Assembly: GCA_946886855.1 (NCBI GenBank)
Contig: CAMPJJ010000171.1
Location: forward strand, 1-8,002
Reading direction: 5' to 3'
From: an uncultured Roseateles sp.
Lineage (GTDB): Bacteria; Pseudomonadota; Gammaproteobacteria; Burkholderiales; Burkholderiaceae
DNA length: 8,002 bases
Shown here: in pieces, positions 1 to 5,951 of the stretch
How positions within the stretch are numbered: the stretch's first letter is position 1
Layout of the letters: each line of letters opens with the position of its first letter
The notes under the pieces: generated by a model
Databases searched by the model: none
What the model saw: only the letters and a program-made list of their open reading frames with translations
Told to the model about the DNA's origin: nothing
Position numbers and translations under genes: made by a program

Positions 1-10
1 GGGTCAATGC

Positions 11-80
11 ATCACGTCGCATCGCGTCGCATCGCGTCGCATCGCGTCGCATGACGCCGCGTCACGCCGCATCACGCCGC
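11..80. repeat. 10-bp tandem repeat array, seven units, crossing the mdcE stop codon
   Basis: Seven head-to-tail 10-bp units are visible on the plus strand. The consensus is atcgcgtcgc. The units at 21-30, 31-40 and 41-50 are identical. Those at 11-20, 51-60, 61-70 and 71-80 differ at one to three bases. The last unit holds the mdcE stop codon (72-74) and its final two Ala codons. On the minus strand most unit junctions create an ATG (first bases at 52, 42, 32, 22 and 12). Because the unit is not a multiple of three, these ATGs fall in rotating frames. Only the frame shared by the ATGs at 52 and 22 stays open to the window edge. The array sits exactly where the start of the next mdc gene would be expected, but that gene cannot be confirmed from so few bases. 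Confidence 0.9.
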
Positions 81-773
81 GTCGAGCACGCGTTGCGTCA
101 CTGCGGCCGCGAGGCGGCGTCCGCCCCGCTCGGCGCCGTCGATCGCGCGGCGGTCCTCGGTCGGTGCATCTTCCAGCGCCTGGCGCAGTGCCGCCTGCAG
201 GTCGCCGGACCAGAGCCGGCGCACGCCGCCCATCGCCACGTAGTTGTCGACCCCCGGCGCGAAGACGGGGTTCGTTTCGGACAACGCCGTGAGCATCGCT
301 TCCGGCAGCTTGGTCACCCGCGACATCGCGGGGATGCGCATCACGCGGATCTCGGCCTCGGGCAGCGCGTCGCAGGCGTCCGCGATCAGGCCCGAGGTGA
401 TGAATCCGCCCGACAGCGCCTGGTCGTACACCAAGCCCAGCACGCGATGCCCGCGCCGACGGGCGAGGTCGATCGTCATTCCCAGGTGCGCCATCGCGCG
501 GTTGATGCCGAGGAGCTCATCGCGTCGGCGCAGCTGCTGTCCCTGCGTATCGATCAGCAGCAGGATCGGTCGGCCGGGATGGCGGGCGAGGGTGTCCAGC
601 ACCACGCGCGCCTGCGCCAGCGCGAGCGTCACCCCGATCGGCGCATGGTTCGTCGTGCCGATGACGGTCAGCGGCTCGCCGTCGAGTTCGACCGTGCCGT
701 GCAGGAAATCGCCGTGCAGCGTCAGGGCGACGTCGCCACCGAACAGCGTCGCGGTCAGTGTCTTCCAGTCCAT
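72..773 (-). CDS. mdcE: Malonate decarboxylase gamma subunit MdcE
   Basis: A 233-residue protein that fits the gamma subunit of biotin-independent malonate decarboxylase. It pairs with MdcD to form the carboxyltransferase-like heterodimer that decarboxylates malonyl-S-ACP in the cytoplasm. The crotonase-like core is recognisable: HAPIGVTLALAQARVVLD (43-60), LLLIDTQGQQLRRRDELLGI (71-90), and the loop YDQALSGGFITSGLIADACD (116-135), which resembles the acyl-binding glycine-rich segment of the family. IPAMSRVTKLPEAM (147-160) is also characteristic. The ATG at 773 is preceded by a good AAGGAG Shine-Dalgarno sequence eight bases upstream. It is shorter than the Klebsiella homologue by about 30 residues as I recall, but no core block appears missing. 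It is the last complete gene of the mdcACDE run, and its 3' end runs into a 10-bp tandem repeat. Confidence 0.93.
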   Translation of the reverse strand: MDWKTLTATLFGGDVALTLHGDFLHGTVELDGEPLTVIGTTNHAPIGVTLALAQARVVLDTLARHPGRPILLLIDTQGQQLRRRDELLGINRAMAHLGMTIDLARRRGHRVLGLVYDQALSGGFITSGLIADACDALPEAEIRVMRIPAMSRVTKLPEAMLTALSETNPVFAPGVDNYVAMGGVRRLWSGDLQAALRQALEDAPTEDRRAIDGAERGGRRLAAAVTQRVLDAA

Positions 774-825
774 CTTCGGATCTCCTTCGAGGCTCGTCGG
801 TTCGGCCGGTCATCAGTCCCGCGGC

Positions 826-1752
826 TCAGCCGTGCGACCGCTTCACGGTCTGCGGCGCGGCGGCGGGCGTGCGCAAGGGCACGACCTCCGCGACCTCCAG
901 GTCCGGCACCTGGGCAGCCTGCGCGACGCCGAGCCGGGTCCACAGGGCCTGCGCGTCATCGCCGGTGACGGCGGCGTCGAGCAATGACAGCCGATGGGTG
1001 AGCAAGGCGTGCTCCGTCTCCAACGCGTCGATCGTGATGGGGCGCGATGTCGGCAGCGTGGCCATGGCCGCGATCGCCGCGCGGCGGAAGGCGGCGACGT
1101 CGTCCTCGACCAGCGCGTCGCAGTCGCCGCTCAACCAGCGGTGCTTGCCGCCGGTGGTGCGCCAGACCAGCGCGCGGTCGCGGGCGTCGAATTCCTCGAC
1201 GCCGTTGGACGCCTCGATCACTTCCGGGCCCGACATCGCCAGCCGGCCGAGATCGCTCATGACGACGAAGTCGGTGCACCTCGCGACGATGCCCATGCCG
1301 CCGAAGCAACCGTTCGCCGCGCCGATCAGCGCGATCACCGGGATGCCGGCGTCGCGGACATCCAGCACCGCGCGCATGACCTCGGAGACGGCGATCAGGC
1401 CGGCATTGGCTTCATGCAGCCGGACGCCGCCCGAATCGAGCAGCAGCAGCACGGCGGCGGGCCGGTCGCGCAGCGCGCGGCGCAGCAGGCCGACGAGCTT
1501 GGCGCCATGGACCTCGCCCACGCCGCCGCCCATGAACGCGCCTTCCTGCGCGGCCACGAAGATGGACCGGCCCGCCAGCGACGCGCGCCCGACCGCGACG
1601 CCGTCGTCGAATGCCGAGGGCACGCCCAGCTGTGCCAGATGCGGGCTCATGACGCGCTCCTGCGGCGGCAGCCATTCGTGGAAGCTGCCCGGATCGAGCA
1701 GCAGCGCCAACCGCTCGCGCGCCGGGCATTCCGCGTAGGACAGCGCCGTCAT
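826..1752 (-). CDS. mdcD: Malonate decarboxylase beta subunit MdcD
   Basis: A 308-residue protein of the carboxyltransferase (acetyl-CoA carboxylase beta-like) superfamily. It is the partner of MdcE in decarboxylating malonyl-S-ACP to acetyl-S-ACP plus CO2. Visible family blocks are GRSIFVAAQEGAFMGGGVGE (61-80), followed by VHGAKLVGLLRRAL. Next are VLLLLDSGGVRLHEANAGL (101-119) and PVIALIGAANGCFGGMGIVA (138-157). The last of these is the glycine-rich oxyanion-hole segment of the crotonase fold. SDLGRLAMSGPEVIE (166-180) follows. The ATG overlaps the mdcC stop codon as ATGA, which implies translational coupling and one transcript. The length is near normal for the family, and no frameshift or missing block is seen. 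The C-terminal tail (about 290-308, Pro/Ala/Thr-rich) is poorly conserved in character. Confidence 0.95.
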   Translation of the reverse strand: MTALSYAECPARERLALLLDPGSFHEWLPPQERVMSPHLAQLGVPSAFDDGVAVGRASLAGRSIFVAAQEGAFMGGGVGEVHGAKLVGLLRRALRDRPAAVLLLLDSGGVRLHEANAGLIAVSEVMRAVLDVRDAGIPVIALIGAANGCFGGMGIVARCTDFVVMSDLGRLAMSGPEVIEASNGVEEFDARDRALVWRTTGGKHRWLSGDCDALVEDDVAAFRRAAIAAMATLPTSRPITIDALETEHALLTHRLSLLDAAVTGDDAQALWTRLGVAQAAQVPDLEVAEVVPLRTPAAAPQTVKRSHG

Positions 1753-2072
1753 GGCCGCAGCTCCTGCACGGCCTGGTCGAGCCGCAGGCTGACGACCGCG
1801 GGCGTGGCGCCCATGTCGTTGATGGACACGCGCACGCCGGCGAGGTCGTGACGGCGGTGGAAGTCGTCCAGCACCGCCTGCCAGATGGTCGCGAAGCCGC
1901 GGGCGGAGGTCTGGACGCGGACGGCGCAGTCGCCGCCGGCCTCCGGCTCGAGCATCACCTCCAGGTTGCCGGAGCCGACGACGCCGACCAGCACCGGCGC
2001 GAAGCCGCTCAGCGCGCGGGAGCCGGCGAAGCGGAAGTCCAGGGTTTCGAGACCGGGTGGAACGGGCGTCAT
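1749..2072 (-). CDS. mdcC: Malonate decarboxylase acyl carrier protein MdcC (delta subunit)
   Basis: A 107-residue acyl carrier protein. In this family a serine carries a 2'-(5''-triphosphoribosyl)-3'-dephospho-CoA group, which shuttles acetyl and malonyl between MdcA and MdcD/MdcE. The attachment context GVVGSGNLEVML is present, so the modified residue should be Ser34 (equivalent to Ser25 in the Klebsiella protein, as I recall). Other family marks are SRALSGFAPVLVGVVGSG (18-35) and NDMGATPAVVSLRLDQAVQE (85-104). It starts 22 bp after the mdcA stop, with a modest AAGAGAG Shine-Dalgarno sequence, and its stop overlaps the mdcD start by 4 bp. Function depends on MdcB- and MdcG-type enzymes, which are not encoded in this window. 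Confidence 0.95.
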   Translation of the reverse strand: MTPVPPGLETLDFRFAGSRALSGFAPVLVGVVGSGNLEVMLEPEAGGDCAVRVQTSARGFATIWQAVLDDFHRRHDLAGVRVSINDMGATPAVVSLRLDQAVQELRP

Positions 2073-2094
2073 GGCAGGGCTCTCTTGGGGTGTC

Positions 2095-3774
2095 TCACCA
2101 GTTGCGGAAGCGCTTCGGCGGCTGGTACAGGCCGCCGGAGGCGCGCACCAGGTCGCGCATGCCGCGCGCGGCCAGCAGGTTGCGGGTGGCGTCGCGCGGA
2201 TCGATGCCGAGGTCTTCCGGGCGCTTGATCACGCCGCGGTCGCGCAGGTTCTCCACGGCGCGGCGGTCGCGTCCGAGTCCTACCGCCGTATAGCCGGCGA
2301 CGCCGCGGATCGCCTGTTCGCGCTCCGCGTCGTTGCGGCACAGCAGCAGGTTGGCGATGCCTTCCTCGGTGAGCACGTGCGTCACGTCGTCGCCGTAGAT
2401 CATGATCGGCGGCAGGTCCATGCCGGCCTGGCGCTGCAGCTCCCAGGCGTCGAGCCGGTCGACGAAGGCAGGCTGCATGTGCTCGCGGAAGGTCTCGACC
2501 ATCTGCACGACCAGCTTGCGTCCGCGCGGCGTCGCGGCGGCGCCGGTCAGGTGGCCGCGCGCCTCCTCGCCCGCCTTCAGCCAGGCCGGGCTGGCGTGGC
2601 GGCGGCCGCGCGCGTCGGCGCCCATGTTGGGCGCGCCGCCGAAGCCGGCGATGCGGCCCAGCGTCGCCGTCGAGCTGTTGCCCATCAGGTCCATCTGCAG
2701 GGTGGAGCCTATGAAGAGGTCGCAGGCATAGTGGCCCGCCGCCTGGCTGAACGCGCGGTTGCTGCGCAGGCTGCCGTCGGGGCCGGTGAAGAAGACGTCG
2801 GAGCGGGCGCGGATGTAGTCCTCCATGCCGAGCTCGGAACCGAACGAATGGATGGATTCCACCCAGCCCGCCTCGATCGCCGGGATCAGCGCCGGGTGCG
2901 GGTTCAGCGCCCAGTGGCGGCAGATCCTGCCCTTCAGCCCGAGCGACTCGCCGTAGGTCGGCAGCAGCAGCTCGATCGCGGCGGTGTCGAAGCCGATGCC
3001 GTGGTTCAGGCGCTGCACGCCGTACTCGGCGTAGATGCCCTTGATGGCCATCATCGCCATCAGCACCTGGATCTCGCTGATCTGCGCGGGGTCGCGGGTG
3101 AACAGCGGCTCGATGACGTTGGGCGTCGGCGCACGCACGATGAAGTCGACCCAGTCCGCGGGCACGTCGACGCGGGGCAGCGCGCTGCCGTCGGGCAGCG
3201 TCTCGTTGACCTGCGCGATGACGATGCCGCCGGAGAAGGCCGTCGCCTCGACGATCGCGGGCGTGTCTTCGGTGTTGGGGCCGGTGTAGAGGTTGCCGTG
3301 CGCGTCGGCGGCCTGCGCGGCGATCAGCGAGACCTTGGGCGTCAGGTCGACGAAGTAGCGCGCGAACAGCTCCAGGTAGGTGTGGATCGCGCCGATCTTC
3401 AGGCGGCCGGCGGACAGCAGCTTGGCCAGGCGCGCGCCCTGCGGGCCGGAGAAGCTGAAGTCGAGCAGGCTGGCGATACCGCGCTCGAAGACGTCCAGGT
3501 GCTCCGGCAGCGCGAGCACGGACTGGACCATGTGCAGGTCGTGGACGCGGCCGGGGTCCAGGCGGACCAGCGCCTTGGCCAGGAAGTCGGCCTGCTTCTG
3601 GTTGTTGCCTTCGAGGCAGACGCGGTCGCCGGGCTGGAGCACGGCGTGGAGCAGGTCGACGATCGCGTCGGTCTCCACGTGTCGTCCGGCCAGGCGCGTG
3701 CCGAGCGCGTCGCGGGCCGCGGCGAGCCGGGCGGCGCGGTCGCGGGCCTTGGTGTCCATGGGGATGCGGTCCAT
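2095..3774 (-). CDS. mdcA: Malonate decarboxylase alpha subunit MdcA (acetyl-S-ACP:malonate ACP transferase)
   Basis: A 559-residue CoA-transferase-like protein matching the alpha subunit, which exchanges acetyl for malonyl on the MdcC prosthetic group. Blocks seen in order are LEGNNQKQADFLAKALVRLD (54-73) and VHDLHMVQSVLALPEHLDVF (78-97). Next are DAHGNLYTGPNTEDTPAIVE (157-176) and YGVQRLNHGIGFDTAAIELL (251-270). Then come GSTLQMDLMGNSSTATLGRI (356-375) and FGGAPNMGADARGRRHASPA (378-397). The end is GGLYQPPKRFRNW. The length matches the family. I keep the ATG at 3774. A second in-frame ATG five codons on (3759) is equally possible because neither has a clear Shine-Dalgarno sequence. It heads the mdcACDE run and lies 114 bp downstream of mdcR on the same strand. 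The mdcB gene found next to mdcA in the Klebsiella and Pseudomonas orders is absent between A and C. Confidence 0.96.
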   Translation of the reverse strand: MDRIPMDTKARDRAARLAAARDALGTRLAGRHVETDAIVDLLHAVLQPGDRVCLEGNNQKQADFLAKALVRLDPGRVHDLHMVQSVLALPEHLDVFERGIASLLDFSFSGPQGARLAKLLSAGRLKIGAIHTYLELFARYFVDLTPKVSLIAAQAADAHGNLYTGPNTEDTPAIVEATAFSGGIVIAQVNETLPDGSALPRVDVPADWVDFIVRAPTPNVIEPLFTRDPAQISEIQVLMAMMAIKGIYAEYGVQRLNHGIGFDTAAIELLLPTYGESLGLKGRICRHWALNPHPALIPAIEAGWVESIHSFGSELGMEDYIRARSDVFFTGPDGSLRSNRAFSQAAGHYACDLFIGSTLQMDLMGNSSTATLGRIAGFGGAPNMGADARGRRHASPAWLKAGEEARGHLTGAAATPRGRKLVVQMVETFREHMQPAFVDRLDAWELQRQAGMDLPPIMIYGDDVTHVLTEEGIANLLLCRNDAEREQAIRGVAGYTAVGLGRDRRAVENLRDRGVIKRPEDLGIDPRDATRNLLAARGMRDLVRASGGLYQPPKRFRNW

Positions 3775-3788
3775 GGAGACGGAAGTTA

Positions 3789-3806
3789 CGGGCGCGGCGG
3801 CGCCCG
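3789..3806. promoter_or_regulatory. Seven-bp inverted repeat just upstream of mdcA
   Basis: cgggcgc at 3789-3795 and gcgcccg at 3800-3806 form perfect 7-bp arms around a 4-base loop. The repeat lies in the 114-bp mdcR-mdcA gap, 15 bp ahead of the mdcA ATG. No T-run follows on the minus strand, so it is not a classical intrinsic terminator. It could be an operator or an RNA hairpin that limits access to the poorly defined mdcA ribosome binding site. In DNA this GC-rich a short GC palindrome may also be chance. The rest of the 114-bp gap shows no convincing promoter. Confidence 0.35.
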
Positions 3807-3888
3807 ATCAATCAACCGCCGCGCGGGACGATTACGGGGAGCGGAACGGTTGCCGAGGGGATACCCGCAGCGCCACGGGCCGGCCGGT

Positions 3889-4806
3889 TCAGTGGCCGCC
3901 GAGCTTCAGCGTCCGGCTCGCCGCCAGCAGCGCGAGCAGGTTGGGATCGCGCTCGCGGGTGCGCAGGAAACACAGGGCGATGGTCTGGCGGACGGCGGCG
4001 TAGCGTTCCTGGAGCGGGATGAGCCGCACGCTGGGCGGCAGCACGCCGCGCACGCGGCCGGGCAGCAGGGTGCAGCCGATGCCGCCGCCGACGAGGTTCA
4101 TCAGCGAGAAGATGTCGTTGGTCTTCATCACGATCTGCGGCTCGAAGCCGGCGATGCGGAAGGCGTCGACGAAGCGGCTGTAGGTGACGAAGCCTTCCTG
4201 CAGGCTGACGAAGCGTTCCTCGGCGCAGTCGCGCAGGTCGATGCGGGTCAGCGCGGCGTAGGGCGACTGGGCGGGGGCGGCGAAGAAGACGTCGTCCTCG
4301 AAGAGGGCGTGGGTCTCGAGCTCGGGGGCGGCGTCGGGCTGGCCCATGACGGCGGCGTCGATGGTGCCGTCGCGCAGGCGCAGGGTGAGGTCGGCGTTGG
4401 AGCCGAGGATGAGCTCGGCCTGGACGTCGGGCTTGCGGGCCTTGAGCGCCATGATCATGGACGGCACGGTGCCGCTGGTGAGCGAGTACAGCGAGCCGAT
4501 GCGGATGCGCTCGGCGCCGTAGCCGGCGATGGCGCGGGTGGCGCTGATGCCTTCGTCCATGCGCTGGAGGATCTCGCGGGCGACGTCGGCGAGGGCGTGG
4601 GCGGCGTCGGTGGGCTGCAGGTTGCGGCCCTCGAGCCGGAACAGCGCGCAGCGCGTGCCGGCTTCGAGCGAATGCAGCGCGCGGTGCACGCTGACGGCGC
4701 TGGTGCCCAGCCGTTCCGCGGCGCGCGCGAGGCTGCCGCTCTCCAGGAACGTGATCAGGATCTCGAGCTTGCGGAAGGTGATCTCTTCGCTGATGCGGGG
4801 GAGCAT
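3889..4806 (-). CDS. mdcR: LysR-family regulator of malonate use, MdcR-like
   Basis: A LysR-type transcriptional regulator of 305 residues when started at the ATG at 4806. The frame is open 56 codons further upstream (to 4974), but the N-terminal HTH begins right after this Met, so the longer version is unlikely. The winged HTH covers about residues 10-70, with LESGSLARAAERLGTSAVSV (21-40) followed by HRALHSLEAGTRCALF. This 'SVSVHRALHSLE' style is typical of malonate-utilisation LysR proteins. The effector-binding domain spans about 98-295, with IRIGSLYSLTSGTVPSMIMA (101-120), DGTIDAAVMG (147-156) and GGIGCTLLPGRV (241-252). By homology and position it should sense a malonate-pathway metabolite and control mdcACDE and itself. 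No strong Shine-Dalgarno sequence is visible. It is transcribed in the same direction as the operon rather than divergently, so mdcR and the operon may share a transcript. Confidence 0.88.
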   Translation of the reverse strand: MLPRISEEITFRKLEILITFLESGSLARAAERLGTSAVSVHRALHSLEAGTRCALFRLEGRNLQPTDAAHALADVAREILQRMDEGISATRAIAGYGAERIRIGSLYSLTSGTVPSMIMALKARKPDVQAELILGSNADLTLRLRDGTIDAAVMGQPDAAPELETHALFEDDVFFAAPAQSPYAALTRIDLRDCAEERFVSLQEGFVTYSRFVDAFRIAGFEPQIVMKTNDIFSLMNLVGGGIGCTLLPGRVRGVLPPSVRLIPLQERYAAVRQTIALCFLRTRERDPNLLALLAASRTLKLGGH

Positions 4807-4854
4807 GGGGCGCGACGGCAGGAGTCGGAGAAGGCGTTCATTGTGCGTGCATCG

Positions 4855-4871
4855 AATCGGTGCCACCGATT
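4855..4871. promoter_or_regulatory. Perfect dyad with T-N11-A, candidate MdcR operator
   Basis: aatcggtg, a central c, then caccgatt makes a perfect 17-base dyad. Inside it, T4857 and A4869 are separated by 11 bases, which is the T-N11-A form of LysR-family boxes with dyad symmetry. Its centre is about 57 bp upstream of the mdcR ATG, a normal position for an autoregulatory site. The assignment to MdcR is inference from the motif and location. Confidence 0.6.
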
Positions 4872-4878
4872 TGCGTAG

Positions 4879-4891
4879 GGGCGGACCGCCC
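4879..4891. promoter_or_regulatory. Second perfect dyad, 22 bp from the first
   Basis: gggcgg, a central a, then ccgccc gives a perfect 13-base dyad. Its centre is 22 bp from that of the aatcggtg dyad, close to two helical turns, so both would face the same side of the DNA. This could be a second contact site for a tetrameric regulator or an operator for the divergent plus-strand module. The half-site sequence differs from the first dyad, and GC-rich palindromes arise easily here, so support is modest. Confidence 0.35.
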
Positions 4892-4961
4892 AAGATCGCC
4901 TGACGATGATCAACAGTCTCTGATTCGAACGTCGCGAGAGCCGCTATCGCTGACTGATTCC

Positions 4962-4978
4962 AGGGATCTGGCATCCCT
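4962..4978. promoter_or_regulatory. Six-bp inverted repeat upstream of the PIN-domain module
   Basis: agggat (4962-4967) and atccct (4973-4978) flank the 5-base spacer ctggc, about 83 bp before the leader ATG at 5061. A short direct repeat, ggcatcc, occurs at 4971-4977 (one base offset inside the arm) and again at 4986-4992. The position would suit an operator for the plus-strand pair. The partner protein of that pair has no HTH of its own, so any regulator would have to be another protein. No convincing -35/-10 pair was found between 4872 and 5060 on the plus strand. Confidence 0.25.
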
Positions 4979-5060
4979 CAAACCAGGCATCCATGGAGGC
5001 GCACCGACCTTCATCTGTCGTTGGTGTTGCGCACGCATCTACCAACGAATTGAGGATCGC

Positions 5061-5087
5061 ATGGCGGGGAGCGGTGCAGTGCAATGA
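5061..5087 (+). CDS. Possible 8-codon leader peptide coupled to the next gene
   Basis: ATG at 5061 has the best Shine-Dalgarno sequence in this stretch (GAGGATCGC before the ATG). It opens an 8-residue frame, MAGSGAVQ, whose TGA overlaps the ATG of the downstream gene as ATGA. The downstream gene's own Shine-Dalgarno is poor: GGGGAG lies 12 bases away. Ribosomes could load on the leader and restart at the ATGA. It could equally be the stub of a once longer N-terminus that was cut off by a frameshift. Confidence 0.35.
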   Translation: MAGSGAVQ

Positions 5088-5950
5088 GCGCCATGGAACG
5101 AATTCAAGATGTGGGCCTCTTGCTGCGGACGGCCCCGGAACCCACTGGCTTTCCGCAGTCCATGTTGTTCGAGTCATTGGCGGCAAGTCCGACCGGAAGG
5201 TTCAGCAGGAATCTCTCGACGACCTTGCGCCTCTGCGAGCGTCGCCAGGCGTGGTATCGCGCTTATCTGGTCGAGATGGGCGAGGACCGCTTGCCTTTCG
5301 TGGGCAGTCGGCTGCTTGCCGAAAGGGATCGTGGCACTGCGAGGAGCATGCGTCTTTCCCTGTTTCGCTCTGGACGTTCCGTCGACGGGCCTGCGAGGCG
5401 AGGCGACCTCTTCGACGCAGTCGTCGAAATGGTAGAAGCGGCAGGAACATTGGTGATGATGGACGAACCTGTCGCCGCGGATCTGCCCTCCACGCTGGCT
5501 GCGGCCTTGCATGACGACTTCCGGGGCATCACCTTGGTCGACGATATGGCGCCGGTGATCTTCATCAACGGGGCGCAGCCGCCGCGAGAGCGTCTTCTTT
5601 GGCTGATCAGGCACCTGGCCTTGCTGTGGCTGGGTTTGTCCGGAGTCAGTCGCGAGGCGCCCCGTCCTGAAGCGCGCTGCCCGGTCGGCCGCTGGTGCGA
5701 TGAGGTGGCCGCGGACGCTGTCGACAGGCTGACCGATCTCGCCTACGAGCGGGCGCTCGTGCTCGACGATCCGACTGAGAACGATTTCAGCATGCGCCTC
5801 AGTTTGCGGGCCAGCCGCCGGTTCTGCCGAGCCTTGATTGCCAGCACGCTGGAGGGAAAAACGCTGTATCGGGAGGCCTTCCAGCTGCTGGACGTCCCAG
5901 GGACCGATGCATTCAATGCGATCCGTCGATCGCTCGGATCGGAGCTGTGA
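5084..5950 (+). CDS. Degenerate ImmA/IrrE (COG2856)-like partner protein, HExxH lost
   Basis: A 288-residue protein that I relate to the XRE-ImmA/IrrE proteins usually encoded before DUF4411 PIN genes. Segments that look like the family are LCERRQAWYRAYLVEMGEDR (50-69), then LPFVGS, and FRGITLVDDMAPVIFINGA (146-164). Also family-like are LWLGLSGVS (181-189), RWCDEVAAD (203-211) and the C-terminal EGKTLYREAFQLLDV (257-271). Where the family has a zinc-binding HExxH before 'LWLG.SGVS', this protein has R176-H177-L178-A179-L180, so the catalytic Glu and both His ligands are gone from their expected places. The N-terminal XRE helix-turn-helix of about 80-90 residues is also absent; an in-frame TGA at 5051 blocks any extension. 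The PIN gene begins one base after its stop. Lower GC than its neighbours suggests transfer. It probably acts by binding the PIN protein rather than as a protease or DNA-binding protein. The family assignment is by eye. Confidence 0.68.
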   Translation: MSAMERIQDVGLLLRTAPEPTGFPQSMLFESLAASPTGRFSRNLSTTLRLCERRQAWYRAYLVEMGEDRLPFVGSRLLAERDRGTARSMRLSLFRSGRSVDGPARRGDLFDAVVEMVEAAGTLVMMDEPVAADLPSTLAAALHDDFRGITLVDDMAPVIFINGAQPPRERLLWLIRHLALLWLGLSGVSREAPRPEARCPVGRWCDEVAADAVDRLTDLAYERALVLDDPTENDFSMRLSLRASRRFCRALIASTLEGKTLYREAFQLLDVPGTDAFNAIRRSLGSEL

Positions 5951-5951
5951 C

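Noticed and set aside
51..987. Long plus-strand frames over mdcE and mdcD
   Set aside because: They are antisense to clearly recognisable mdcE/mdcD, Arg/Ala/Ser-rich with no family character, and are open only because of high GC.
1885..4878. A 997-codon plus-strand open frame antisense to mdcC, mdcA and mdcR
   Set aside because: Its translation is a low-complexity mix of Gly, Ala, Val, Asp, His and Gln. It crosses three well-supported genes on the other strand, so it is a GC artefact despite its length.
4807..4974. Longer mdcR starting at 4974
   Set aside because: The extra 56 residues precede a complete LysR HTH, have no family counterpart, and would cover both candidate operators.
4993..5514. 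Plus-strand frame overlapping the start of the ImmA-like gene
   Set aside because: It lacks the family segments present in the overlapping 5084-5950 frame and has no Shine-Dalgarno support.
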